NCBI GenBank assembly: GCA_035628915.1
Contig: DASPIW010000048.1
Span: 62,001-126,000 of the forward strand
Direction: 5' to 3'
Source of the DNA: JARBUG01 sp035628915
Lineage (GTDB): Bacteria; Bacillota; Sulfobacillia; Symbiobacteriales; Symbiobacteriaceae
DNA length: 64,000 nucleotides
This document shows positions 7,974-17,049 of the stretch, piece after piece. The notes under the pieces are model-generated. The model was not told the DNA's origin and made no database searches. It saw only the letters and a list, made by a program, of their open reading frames with translations. Position numbers and translations under genes: made by a program. Position 1 is the stretch's first letter. Every line of letters begins with the position of its first letter.

Positions 7974-9899
7974 ATGACAGATGCGATGGGCCCCTATCTG
8001 GTCCCCTCCCTGATTGTGGGGGTGGGGGCCTGGGGCGGGGCGGTGGCCGGGGAAGCGGAAGCGGAGCTGAAAGCCCGGAGCCCCGCCCTCGCCCGGGCGT
8101 GCCGGGCGCTGGCCCTGGAGGCCGGGGCGCCCGACATGGCAGAACGGCTGCGCGCCCACCTGCGGGTCAGCCGCATGGCCGATGTGATAAGGGCGCTGGA
8201 ACTGGAGGGGCTGATGCGCCTCGACCCCGTGGTCGCCCCGGCGACCCACGTCTATCTGGTGGGAACCGCCGCTGACATGGCCCTGCTGGGCGAAATCGTC
8301 GGGCGCATCGACGAAGCGGCGGCGGAACTGAAAGCGAAAGTGGTCAAGGCCGCGCTCGTAGACGCCGCCGGGACCCGCCTGCCCGCGGCGGTCTCTGGTT
8401 TCCCGGTCTATGCCATCGAGCCGGTCACCGCCCACGGGCTTGTGCTCGATGAGTCGGAGTACCGGGGGGCGGCGGTGGAACTGTTAGTGGCCGCCGCCCA
8501 GCCCGGCGGCAGCCAGATTCTTGCCGGGGGGCGGGGGGCGGGGACGCTGGGCATCGCCTGGCTCTCCTGGAGCCCGCTGGCCCTCATGGACTCCGCCGTG
8601 CCGGCGTTAACGCAGTCCGCTCTGCGCTACTCGCTGTCGCTGCCGGCGACGGGGCCGTGTCCCAAGGCCCCGGACGTAACCGACGGGCGCGATGCAGCCC
8701 TGCTCGCGGGCCTGCCGTTCCGGGTGAGCGAAGGCGGCGAACCGGAGCCGGACGGCCCCCTCTGGGGGCGCCCCACGCCCCGGCGCCTGCAGCGGGCGGC
8801 AGCCGTGCTGGACCGGCGGCTTGACCGCTGGGCCCAGCGCGTGCACAAGCAGGCCGCCGCCCGGCGGGAGCAGGAGGCTGCGGCCCTGCGGGAAGCGGGC
8901 GACCGCGCCCTGACCGCCGGGCCGGACGGCCTGACCCGCATGGGCGCACTCCTGGAGGCCGCAGCGCGTGACGCAGCCCGCCGCCGCCTGGGCCAGGCGG
9001 CGGCGCCGCCCACGGCAGGACCCCGGGCACCCCTCCGGGCCCTGCTCCGGGGCCTGGCGACTGCCGAAAGCCTGCCCGGGCCCCGCCCCGCGGCCCTCGC
9101 CCTCGGCGCCGGCCTCTTCATCTTCACGCTGATTTGGTGGCTCGCCGGCGGCAAGACGCTCTCCTGGCTCGGCGGCACCGCCTTCCAGCTGGCTGCCTTC
9201 GCCGCGTACCTGCTCTGGCGCCCCTGGCGCATCCGCCGGGCTGTCAGGGACCTGGAGGCGGGCCTGACCCACCGGGCGGTCGCCGCCGTCCGCACCGCAC
9301 ACGCAGAGGGCCTGGCCGACCTCGACGAGGCCGTCTCCCAGTTCTGCACGCTGCACCGGCAGCGACTGTCCCGGCTTCCCGCCGCCCTGCAATCTATGAA
9401 CATCCCCACCGCCGCCGAAAACGAATCGCGCGCCTTGTGCTTCCCGCTCATCGAGCCGGAAGCCGCCGCCCCCATCCGCCAGGAACTGCAGCAGCTCGTC
9501 CCTGACCTGGCGGCCCGCCTTGGTGCCGCGGGCGTCCTGCTCCACTGGCAGGACCCGCACCGCCTTCACCGGGAGGCCGCAGCGGAGATCCGCAGCGCCC
9601 TGAGCGAGCGCAGACTGCCCGACCCGGCCCAAGCCGCCACCCGCGCCTATGGCGACCGGCTGGCGCCCCATCTGCAGGAGCTGGTCGACCGCCTGCTGGA
9701 GTGGTCCCAGCCCCTGCTCGCCCGCTCGCTGCGCCTCCCCGAAGGCCGGCGTTGGCTCCTCTGGCCCGAAGGGCTGCCCTGCCCGCGGGTGCCGGCGGAA
9801 GTGGCGGTCCTGCCCTACGCCCGCAGCTGCATCTGCGTAATTCACGTGATTGCAGGACTTCCCACCTCCGGGGAGCGAAAGTCAGAGGAAACCGCCTGA
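7974..9899 (+). CDS. Membrane protein with degenerate tubulin-like N-terminus
   Basis: I do not recognise a named family. The 641-residue protein opens with SLIVGVGAWGGAVAGEAEAEL, which parallels the first strand and glycine turn of the preceding tubulin-like protein. THVYLVGTAADMALLGEIVGRI (from about residue 90) parallels its strand before the nucleotide signature, but GGTGAG is replaced by ADMALL, so GTP binding is unlikely. The middle is arginine/alanine-rich and helical. Two hydrophobic helices lie near residues 372-392 and 396-420, and the C-terminal 220 residues are helical and cytoplasmic if both helices cross the membrane. A good ribosome site (GGGAGGGGG) precedes the ATG, 22 bases after the tubulin-like gene. 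Likely the membrane adaptor of that complex; the paralogy is my inference from short motifs. Confidence 0.65.
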   Translation: MTDAMGPYLVPSLIVGVGAWGGAVAGEAEAELKARSPALARACRALALEAGAPDMAERLRAHLRVSRMADVIRALELEGLMRLDPVVAPATHVYLVGTAADMALLGEIVGRIDEAAAELKAKVVKAALVDAAGTRLPAAVSGFPVYAIEPVTAHGLVLDESEYRGAAVELLVAAAQPGGSQILAGGRGAGTLGIAWLSWSPLALMDSAVPALTQSALRYSLSLPATGPCPKAPDVTDGRDAALLAGLPFRVSEGGEPEPDGPLWGRPTPRRLQRAAAVLDRRLDRWAQRVHKQAAARREQEAAALREAGDRALTAGPDGLTRMGALLEAAARDAARRRLGQAAAPPTAGPRAPLRALLRGLATAESLPGPRPAALALGAGLFIFTLIWWLAGGKTLSWLGGTAFQLAAFAAYLLWRPWRIRRAVRDLEAGLTHRAVAAVRTAHAEGLADLDEAVSQFCTLHRQRLSRLPAALQSMNIPTAAENESRALCFPLIEPEAAAPIRQELQQLVPDLAARLGAAGVLLHWQDPHRLHREAAAEIRSALSERRLPDPAQAATRAYGDRLAPHLQELVDRLLEWSQPLLARSLRLPEGRRWLLWPEGLPCPRVPAEVAVLPYARSCICVIHVIAGLPTSGERKSEETA

Positions 9900-9914
9900 C
9901 GGGGGGCTCCCTCC

Positions 9915-10631
9915 TTGTCCTTCTACTCCCTTGCCATCGCCATCCAGACCGCCGTCGCCGCCTGGCTGCTGCTCGGGCAGCCGTTCTACGGCAGGCTCAA
10001 GTACGAAACGCTGAAGTACCGGGCGCCCCGCGACCCGCGCGCCCGCACCCGCTCCTACCTGGCCACGATTCTCACCGAATGGGGCCTGGTAGCCCTGGCG
10101 TGTCTGGGCCTCTATCTCGACAAGACTCCCACGGGCAGCATCGGCCTGAAGCCGCCCGTGGGCGTTGCCGCGTCCGTTACGTGGTGGCTGACCGCTGCGG
10201 CGGTCGCCGGCGCCATCGCCATCACCATCCAAATGTTGCGCCGGGCCGATCTGCGGGCGGCATACCGGGAAGGCATGGGCCATATCAGCCACCTCCTGCC
10301 CGATACGGGCGGCGAGCGCGCACTCTTCGCCGCCGTGGCCGCCACGGCGGGCTTCTGCGAGGAGGTCCTGTTCCGCGGGTTTCTGCCGCTCTACTTCGTC
10401 ACCGTCCTTCCCACCCTGCCTTTTTGGGCGGCACTGCTGCTCGCAGCCGTCTCCTTCGGCGTCGGCCACTGGTATCAGGGCAGGCGCGGCATCATTCAGA
10501 CCGGCCTGCTCGGCCTGGCCCTGGCCGCGTTCTATTTTGCGACCGGTTCGCTCTACGGCGCCATGGCCCTGCACGCCATCGTCGACCTGATTGCGCTCGC
10601 CCTCTCCTGGGTTGTAAAGACCCGGCCATAA
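9915..10631 (+). CDS. CPBP-family intramembrane metalloprotease
   Basis: The 238-residue protein has about seven hydrophobic segments and the three CPBP (CAAX/Abi) motifs: EExxxR in FCEEVLFRGF near residue 148, FxxxH in FGVGHW, and HxxxD in HAIVD. These residues coordinate zinc in the membrane and cleave membrane-linked peptides. The start is a TTG at 9915, 15 bases after the previous stop and downstream of a G run (9901-9906). It is the last gene of the VWA/tubulin operon by spacing. It may process a component of that complex, or it may be a passenger, since CPBP genes are common next to unrelated genes. Confidence 0.85.
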   Translation: MSFYSLAIAIQTAVAAWLLLGQPFYGRLKYETLKYRAPRDPRARTRSYLATILTEWGLVALACLGLYLDKTPTGSIGLKPPVGVAASVTWWLTAAAVAGAIAITIQMLRRADLRAAYREGMGHISHLLPDTGGERALFAAVAATAGFCEEVLFRGFLPLYFVTVLPTLPFWAALLLAAVSFGVGHWYQGRRGIIQTGLLGLALAAFYFATGSLYGAMALHAIVDLIALALSWVVKTRP

Positions 10632-10650
10632 AAAAGTAATCAACATAACT

Positions 10651-10698
10651 GCAACCGACCTCCTGGTTGCCTCGTCCATTGTGTGTGGCAAGGCAACC
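10651..10698 (+). promoter_or_regulatory. Alternative hairpins in the leader of the YcdB/SLH gene
   Basis: GGTTGC at 10665-10670 can pair upstream with GCAACC (10651-10656) or, as GGTTGCC, downstream with GGCAACC (10692-10698). The two stems are mutually exclusive, and the second ends five bases before the GGAGGA ribosome site of the gene starting at 10720. It could be a terminator remnant of the preceding operon or a switch; no ligand motif is recognised. Confidence 0.35.
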
Positions 10699-10719
10699 CA
10701 AGAAGGAGGAGCTACTTAC

Positions 10720-13026
10720 ATGAATCTCAAGCGTCACCGTTTGATCGCAGCCCTGATGGCCGCGGCCATTCTTACTGCACCGGGTACGGTCCTGGCGGGA
10801 GACGGTGCGGGCGCGGCCGACCAGCCGGTCATCATCGCCGAGCCGGTTGATACTGATGACAAGGAGCCGGTCAAGGAAGCCCCCGCCCCCCTGGTTGAAG
10901 TCAAAATCACCCGCGAAGAAGCGATCGCCATCGCGGCGAAGTTCTTCGCCATTCCCGAGGAGATGGGCGAGCCCTACGTCAGCCTCAGCCAGTCCAAGGC
11001 CTATGCCACCTGGGACCTGAACTGGCGCACGCCCTCCAAAAAGCCGAATCCCCGCATGATCAGCGTCATGGTCAACGCCCTGACCGGTCAGATCACCGGC
11101 TACCACTACAGCGGCGCTGCTGCCGGCGAAGTCCCCCTGAGCTACAGCCGCAGCCAGGCCTACAAAGTGGCGGCCGAATGGCTTGCCAAGCTCGCGCCGG
11201 ACCGCCAGGCCTCCCTGCGCTACGTGGACAACCCCCTGGATTACGGTTTCTACGGCGGCAACGCCGTCTTCCAGTTCCACTGGGACCGCATGGAGCAAGG
11301 CTACCCGGTCAGCGGTGACGGCGCCGACCTGACGGTCGATGCCCGGACCGGCGAACTGCAGAACTTCAACCTCTCCTGGCGCAACGACCTGGCCGTCACC
11401 CTGCCCAAGGAGGTGCTCGACCAGGCCCAGGCTGAAGATGCTTACCGCAAGAACCTGCCCATGCAGCTGATGTACCGGTACTATCAGAAGCCGGCCACCG
11501 ACAAGGGCGAGTGGAAGCTGGTCTACCGGCCGTTCGGCCACTCCTTCCCGATGGTCAATCAGGAAGGTCAGTTGATCGGCTATGACGGAAAGGCGATCGA
11601 ATTTTCACGCTGGACCGACCTGAAGCTGGTCCCGGCTAGCGACAAGCCCTATGCCCAGCCGGAAAAGCCCCTGACCCGGGACGAAGCCCTGGCCCGGGCG
11701 CGGGCCCTGACCGGCCGGACCGATGCCCCGTCGAACATGGACTGCCGTGAATCCGGCGAGGAGCAGAAACGGCAGGCCTGCAGCTTTCACTGGAACGATG
11801 AAGCCGCCGGTGCGTACGTCAACCTCGAGATGGACCTGGCCACCGGCCTGGTCACCTACTACGGCAACTGGGATCGCGGCGAGCAGGTGCCGCCGGAGAA
11901 GTTCCAGGCCAAAGTCAGCGCCGAGCAGGCCCGCACCATTGCCATCGAGTTCATGCAGAAATTCCGGCCGGACCTGGCCGGCAAGGCCCTGGTCATCCCC
12001 TCGCCGGAATACGAACTGAAGATGGCCGCGGTCGGCGAACCGGTCCGCAACTACTACTTCCAGTTCATGGTCACCCGGGAGTACATTCCCATCTACGGCC
12101 ACGAAGCCGGCGCCAACGTTGACGCCGCCACCGGCTCCATTCGTCACTTCTCCGGCCCCATGGTCACGGAGAATGAGCAGGAGCCGTTCCCGGCCCTGAC
12201 CAATCTGATCAAGGGCGAAGCGGTGATTGAGTCCTTCCTGAAGAACCAGGGGCTCGAGCAGACGTGGGTGACCTTCAACCCGATGATGATCTACCCCGGC
12301 AAGGGCGTCCGCGAAGAGGCGGAAGCCAAGCCGGAGACGCTCCTGGTCTGGGCGCCCCGCCGGGCCATGAATATCGACATGTTCGACGCCGTCACCGGTG
12401 TCCCGTACGACTACAGCGGCCGCGACATGATCGAGGCGGCCAAGCGGCCGGTCGACATTGAAGGCCATGCCGCCCAGCGGGAGATCGAACTGCTGTGGGC
12501 CCGTGGCATTTTCGAGCTGAAGGACGGCAAGTTCAACCCCGACGCCACCGCCAGCGCCGCGGAACTGGCCCGCTGGCTGGTCCTGGCCCGCGGCATGCAG
12601 CCCTACCCCATGTACGACTTCGCCATGAACTTCAAGTTGGCCGGCAGGGGCGCCGCGGGCGAAAACCTCGCTGCGTCGACGGAGGCGCCTTACTTCGGCG
12701 CCGCCCTGCAGGCGGGCATCCTCCTGCCGGAAGACTTCACCGACGACGCCGACCCGAACGCCCCGGTCAGCCGTGAGCTCTATAGCCTCTGGGTCAGCAG
12801 GGCCCTGGGCTATGGCGACATTGCCAAAATGGAGAACCGGATTGAGATGCCCTTCACCGACAAGGATGCCATCGGCGCCAAGTACGCTAACGCTGTAGCG
12901 CTGCTTTACGGTCTGAAGATCGACCGCGGCGACGCCGAAAGCAAGTTCAACCCGGGCCGGCAGGTCACTCGCGGCGAGGCGGCGAAGATGCTCTTCGCCG
13001 TAGCCGCCAAGGATCGCTGGTACTAG
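10720..13026 (+). CDS. Secreted YcdB/PepSY-type repeat protein with SLH domains
   Basis: A 768-residue exported protein with a signal peptide (about 1-27, ending VLAG). The main body repeats a unit of ITREEAIAIA-type helix, a W-rich strand and DARTGELxxF, as in YcdB/YcdC and PepSY domains, at least four times. The last 200 residues contain SLH-type segments (AAELARWLVLARGM; PFTDKDAIGAKYANAVALLYGL; FNPGRQVTRGEAAKMLF), which bind secondary cell-wall polymer. The ATG at 10720 follows GGAGGA. A close paralogue follows after a terminator. Likely a cell-surface protein; YcdB/PepSY domains are linked to protease inhibition or envelope regulation, but a specific role cannot be read here. Confidence 0.85.
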   Translation: MNLKRHRLIAALMAAAILTAPGTVLAGDGAGAADQPVIIAEPVDTDDKEPVKEAPAPLVEVKITREEAIAIAAKFFAIPEEMGEPYVSLSQSKAYATWDLNWRTPSKKPNPRMISVMVNALTGQITGYHYSGAAAGEVPLSYSRSQAYKVAAEWLAKLAPDRQASLRYVDNPLDYGFYGGNAVFQFHWDRMEQGYPVSGDGADLTVDARTGELQNFNLSWRNDLAVTLPKEVLDQAQAEDAYRKNLPMQLMYRYYQKPATDKGEWKLVYRPFGHSFPMVNQEGQLIGYDGKAIEFSRWTDLKLVPASDKPYAQPEKPLTRDEALARARALTGRTDAPSNMDCRESGEEQKRQACSFHWNDEAAGAYVNLEMDLATGLVTYYGNWDRGEQVPPEKFQAKVSAEQARTIAIEFMQKFRPDLAGKALVIPSPEYELKMAAVGEPVRNYYFQFMVTREYIPIYGHEAGANVDAATGSIRHFSGPMVTENEQEPFPALTNLIKGEAVIESFLKNQGLEQTWVTFNPMMIYPGKGVREEAEAKPETLLVWAPRRAMNIDMFDAVTGVPYDYSGRDMIEAAKRPVDIEGHAAQREIELLWARGIFELKDGKFNPDATASAAELARWLVLARGMQPYPMYDFAMNFKLAGRGAAGENLAASTEAPYFGAALQAGILLPEDFTDDADPNAPVSRELYSLWVSRALGYGDIAKMENRIEMPFTDKDAIGAKYANAVALLYGLKIDRGDAESKFNPGRQVTRGEAAKMLFAVAAKDRWY

Positions 13027-13036
13027 ACGGGACAGA

Positions 13037-13066
13037 GACGGGGGGCGCCTGACGCCCCCCGTCTTC
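13037..13066 (+). terminator. Terminator between the two YcdB/SLH genes
   Basis: GACGGGGGGCG (13037-13047) pairs with CGCCCCCCGTC (13053-13063) around a CCTGA loop, followed by TTCC. The stem is strong and the U tract is weak. Confidence 0.65.
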
Positions 13067-13090
13067 CGCGCTTCTCATGGAGGGTCCAAC

Positions 13091-15088
13091 ATGAAAGTAC
13101 ATATGATCGCCATCGCCCTTACGGTGGTGTCGCTTCTTCCCGCAGGCAGACTGCAGGCCGCCGACAAGCCCGCCTTCGATCAGGTAGAGGCGGCGGCCAT
13201 CGCCCGCGCTGCCGGCCTTCCCCTGCCGGCGCCCGGCGAAATGGAAGGGCCCCAGGCCTTCTACGCTGGGGCTGTTCTACAACCTTTCTGGCAGCTGACC
13301 TGGACCGCCGCGGGCGAGTGGGCCGGACTGGAGGCCGTCTCCGTTACAGTTGCCACTGAAACCCGGCGGGTGCTTTCCTTTTCGCAAGTGAAGCGGCTTC
13401 GCTGCCCAGAGTGTGAATCCGACGCCCGGCCGGTGATCAACTACACCCGCCGTGAGGCGCAGGCACTGGCGGAGAAGTGGGTGCGACAGCTGGCCCCCGA
13501 ACTGCTGCCCCGCCTCCGGCTGGTGGAGCCGCCTGCGACCGGCGGCAGGGCTCCCGGTCTCATTGAAGGCGCCCATTTCTTCAAGTGGGACGTGACGCTG
13601 GACGGCTACCCGGTGCTCGGCCGCGACGTTGTCGCAGATATTGATGCCGTCACGGGCGAACTGAGGGGTTTCTCCCAGCCCGCGGCCCTGCCGGCGGCGC
13701 CCGAGCTGCCGCCAGGCTTTGTGCCGAATGTTGATGCGGCGATGCAGCTATACTGGGACGCCCTGCCCCTGGAACTCCAGTACCGGCTCTATCCCCAGCG
13801 GGATTCCGAGGAATTGCAGTGGCGGCTTGTCTATCGCCTGTCCTCGCCATTGCCCCGCATGGGTCTGAACGGGGAGCTTGTGAACAGTGAGGGGCAGCCT
13901 ACCCGCACTGCCGAAATCTCTTTACCGGAGCCCGTTCCGGCGCCGGACGAACCGTGGGTCCCCCCGGCGCAGCCCCTGACCCGGGACGAGGCGCTGGCGG
14001 TCGCTGTCGCCGCGACCTGCCGGCTTGAGATGCCGAACGCCCAGTACAACGAGTGGGTCGGCGGGACCGGAGGCTACTGGACGTTCACCTGGGACGGGGC
14101 GGAGGCGACAGTCGATGCGCAGACCGGCCTGCTGGTCTCCATGAGCCTGATGCCCGCCGGCGACGCCGGCGTTCAGCCGCTGACCCTCACGGAGTCCCGG
14201 GCGCTGGCCGCCGAGTTCATCCGCCGCTTCCGCCCGGACCTCGCGGGCCGCCTGTTGATGCTGCCCCCCGGCCCTTGGGAGAGACAGACCTTCGACGAAA
14301 TTGAATTTGTGCAGACCCATGAAGGGGTCCCGCTCTCTCACCGGACGATTCGGATGGCGGTCCTCTCCGGGCAGCACAGAGTGATCACATTACAGGTCAT
14401 GCCGTTCGAACCGGTGGCGGAGCGCTTCACGTTTCTCGGTGCGCCCGCTAACGCCATCTCCCCGGAAGCGGCCCGCGCGGCGCTCCTGAAGGCCAATCCC
14501 CTGGAACTGGTGTGGGTGTCCTTCCCCGAGGGAGGCGAATTAGTCTCCCGGCTGGTCTGGGCGCCCCGCTGGGCCGACGCCGCCACTGTCGATGCCCTGA
14601 CCGGCGCCCTGCTGGACAGCGGCGGCGACGAACTCCGCTCCGGCCCGTTCCTGCCCGCCGACCTGGCCGACCGGCCCGAAGCCCGAGCGGTGGAGATTCT
14701 CGCAAGCATGGGCGTCATACGGCTGGACGGCGACAAGCCGTTCGAGCCCGACCGCCCCGCGGAGCTAAGTGAGCTGGTCGACTGGCTGACGCGCGCCTTC
14801 GGCGCCAAGATGGTCAAGGTGGAGCCCGGCTCCACGGCGGCCCGGCAGGCCTTCGCACTCTGGGTCGCCCGAGCCATGGGATATGGCGCCCTTGCCGACA
14901 TGAAAAACCGCATAGAAGTGCCGTTCAGGGACCGGGATGCAATCGGGGCGCCGTACGCCAACGCCGTCGCCATCCTGAACGGACTGGGCCTGCTCCCGGG
15001 CGACGGGGAGACAATCTTCCAGCCGGAGCACCCCGTGACCCGGGGGGAGGCCGCCAAGATCATCTGCGGTGCTCTGCTCACGTCTTGA
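13091..15088 (+). CDS. Second YcdB/PepSY-type repeat protein with SLH domains
   Basis: 665 residues, with a signal peptide (about 1-23, ending LQAAD). It is a shorter paralogue of the preceding protein, with the same W-rich and DAxTGEL repeat units and the same C-terminal SLH blocks (FRDRDAIGAPYANAVAILNGL; EHPVTRGEAAKIICGAL). The ATG at 13091 follows GGAGGGTCCAAC. Two CPEC-type cysteines near residue 105 are a difference from its neighbour. Its last 11 bases overlap the end of the convergent kimA-like gene. A tandem duplication with divergence is the simplest reading. Confidence 0.85.
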   Translation: MKVHMIAIALTVVSLLPAGRLQAADKPAFDQVEAAAIARAAGLPLPAPGEMEGPQAFYAGAVLQPFWQLTWTAAGEWAGLEAVSVTVATETRRVLSFSQVKRLRCPECESDARPVINYTRREAQALAEKWVRQLAPELLPRLRLVEPPATGGRAPGLIEGAHFFKWDVTLDGYPVLGRDVVADIDAVTGELRGFSQPAALPAAPELPPGFVPNVDAAMQLYWDALPLELQYRLYPQRDSEELQWRLVYRLSSPLPRMGLNGELVNSEGQPTRTAEISLPEPVPAPDEPWVPPAQPLTRDEALAVAVAATCRLEMPNAQYNEWVGGTGGYWTFTWDGAEATVDAQTGLLVSMSLMPAGDAGVQPLTLTESRALAAEFIRRFRPDLAGRLLMLPPGPWERQTFDEIEFVQTHEGVPLSHRTIRMAVLSGQHRVITLQVMPFEPVAERFTFLGAPANAISPEAARAALLKANPLELVWVSFPEGGELVSRLVWAPRWADAATVDALTGALLDSGGDELRSGPFLPADLADRPEARAVEILASMGVIRLDGDKPFEPDRPAELSELVDWLTRAFGAKMVKVEPGSTAARQAFALWVARAMGYGALADMKNRIEVPFRDRDAIGAPYANAVAILNGLGLLPGDGETIFQPEHPVTRGEAAKIICGALLTS

Positions 15089-16961
15089 CCGGGGTCCGAA
15101 CCGGCACCCGCTCTTCCTCCAAATCGAAGGCGCCGCCCGCTTCCAGGTGGTAGGGAACGCCGGTCACAATCCAATGTTTGCGCATCATCAGGAACATTCG
15201 CAGCAGGACGCCCGTCTGTTGATGCAGCAGGTAATGCCACCAGCGGTGGGTGACAAACTCCGGCACGAGCACCGTAATAATGTCGCTCGGATCCTGTGCA
15301 TCCACCTTCTCAATGAACTGGACGAGCGGTCGGATTAACTCCCGGTACGGCGACTCCACCACGTGCAGCTCCAGTCCGCAGTTCCACCGGTCCCAGCGCT
15401 CCTTGACTTTCTGCCCCTTTTCCGGCTCCAGGGCCACGTGCACGCAGATGATGTTGTCCGACAACGTGTGCCCATACTGCAGCGTGTTGGCCACGGCGTT
15501 ATTGACCCCGGCGACCGGGACCACCACGGTGTGACGCTTGACCCGCAGCGGCGGCGGCGGACAATCGTAAGCTACCCGCAGCTGGCGCCCCAGGGAGACA
15601 TAGTGCGCATGGATCGACCGGAACAGCATCACCAGCAGGGGCAGCAGCAGAATCACCATCCAGGCGCCCAGTATGAACTTGGTCACCGTGATCACCACCA
15701 GCACCACGGCCGTCGCCGTCGCACCGATTGCGTTGATGATGATATTGCGCACCCAGCCCGGCTCCCGCAGCTTCCACCAGTGGACCACCATGCCAGACTG
15801 CGACAGCGTGAACGATAGGAAGACACCCACGGCGTACAGCGGAATCAGGGCGTGGGTCGAGCCGCGGAACAGAATCACCAGCAGGCCGGCGAGAATGCCC
15901 AGCATCATGATGCCGTTGGAGAAGACCAGGCGGTCGCCCTTGTTGGACAGATAGCGCGGCAGGTAGCCGTCCGCCGCAATCAGCCCCGAGAGGCGGGGGA
16001 AGTCGGCGAAGCTGGTGTTGGCCGCCAGGACCAGAATCAGGGCGGTCGACGCCTGCACCACATAGTACATCAGGCCGTTCCCGAAAATGTGCCTCGCCAC
16101 CTGCGACACCACCGTCTCATGGTGCGACGGCACGGCGCCGTATACGCCGGCCAGGACGGTGATCCCCGAAAAGAGGGCAATCAGGATGACAGCCATCCAG
16201 GTCAGCGTCGTGGCGGCGTTGCGGGACTCCGGCTTCTCAAAGGCCGGCACGCCGTTACTGATCGCCTCGACGCCCGTCAGCGCAGTGCACCCCGATGCGA
16301 ACGCCCGCAGCAGCAGGAAGAGCGTCAGGGGCTGAGCGGCCGCGGGCACCGCGTGCGGCGCCGGATGAGCCGATTCCAGGCCCAAGGCGACGCGCACCAG
16401 CCCCCAGGCGACCATCAGCGCCATGATGACGACGAATACGTAGGTCGGTAAGGCGAATATCGCCCCTGACTCCTTGATGCCCCGCAAGTTGGCCACCATA
16501 ATGAGGGCGATCAGAATCAGGCAGATGAGGACGCGCCACGGCGCCAGCCCGGGCAGCGCCGAAGTGACCGCCGCCACGCCCGCCGAAATCGAGACGGCGA
16601 CCGTCAGCACGTAATCGACCAGCAGCGAGGCGCCCGCCACCAAGCCGGGGTAGACGCCCAGATTCTCTTTGGAAACGATATAGGAGCCGCCGCCGCTGGG
16701 ATAGGCGAAGATCGTCTGACGATAAGAGAGAGCCACGATGATGAGCAGGACGACGATGGCGCCGGCAATCGGCAGCGAAAGGCTCAGGGCCGCGCTGCCC
16801 GCCAGAACCAGCATGAGCAGGATCTCTTCCGTTGCGTAGGCGACCGAGGAGAGCGCATCCGACGAAAATACGGCCAGCGCCTTCGTCTTCGTCAGCCGCT
16901 CGTGAATGGCCTCTTCCGTGCGCAACGGTTCACCGATCAACAAGCGCTTCAGAATGCCCAC
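15078..16961 (-). CDS. kimA: KimA-type APC-superfamily potassium permease
   Basis: The protein (about 627 aa) matches the KimA/YdaO layout: the N-terminal block LKRLLIGEPLRTEE, KTKALAVFSSDALSSVAYATEEIL, YRQTIFAYPSGGGSYIVSKENLG, about 12 transmembrane helices, then a cytoplasmic domain of about 150 residues (TVVVPVAGVNNAVANTL). KimA imports K+ with protons and is inhibited by c-di-AMP through its cytoplasmic part. I prefer the GTG at 16961, 6 nt after AAGGTGGTG; an in-frame ATG at 16979 has no ribosome site. No ydaO/c-di-AMP riboswitch is present in the roughly 90-base gap to the divergent gene, unlike in Bacillus. Confidence 0.85.
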   Translation of the reverse strand: MGILKRLLIGEPLRTEEAIHERLTKTKALAVFSSDALSSVAYATEEILLMLVLAGSAALSLSLPIAGAIVVLLIIVALSYRQTIFAYPSGGGSYIVSKENLGVYPGLVAGASLLVDYVLTVAVSISAGVAAVTSALPGLAPWRVLICLILIALIMVANLRGIKESGAIFALPTYVFVVIMALMVAWGLVRVALGLESAHPAPHAVPAAAQPLTLFLLLRAFASGCTALTGVEAISNGVPAFEKPESRNAATTLTWMAVILIALFSGITVLAGVYGAVPSHHETVVSQVARHIFGNGLMYYVVQASTALILVLAANTSFADFPRLSGLIAADGYLPRYLSNKGDRLVFSNGIMMLGILAGLLVILFRGSTHALIPLYAVGVFLSFTLSQSGMVVHWWKLREPGWVRNIIINAIGATATAVVLVVITVTKFILGAWMVILLLPLLVMLFRSIHAHYVSLGRQLRVAYDCPPPPLRVKRHTVVVPVAGVNNAVANTLQYGHTLSDNIICVHVALEPEKGQKVKERWDRWNCGLELHVVESPYRELIRPLVQFIEKVDAQDPSDIITVLVPEFVTHRWWHYLLHQQTGVLLRMFLMMRKHWIVTGVPYHLEAGGAFDLEEERVPVRTPVKT

Positions 16962-17049
16962 CTGACACACCACCTTCACATAAAGAAGTGTGAGCCGCGG
17001 GCGGGCGATTCATGCGCCGGGCTGCGATACTTGATGAGCATGAGGTGCA

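Noticed and set aside
16962..17049. c-di-AMP (ydaO) riboswitch ahead of the kimA-like gene
   Set aside because: The gap to the divergent gene is only about 90 bases and lacks the conserved aptamer sequences.
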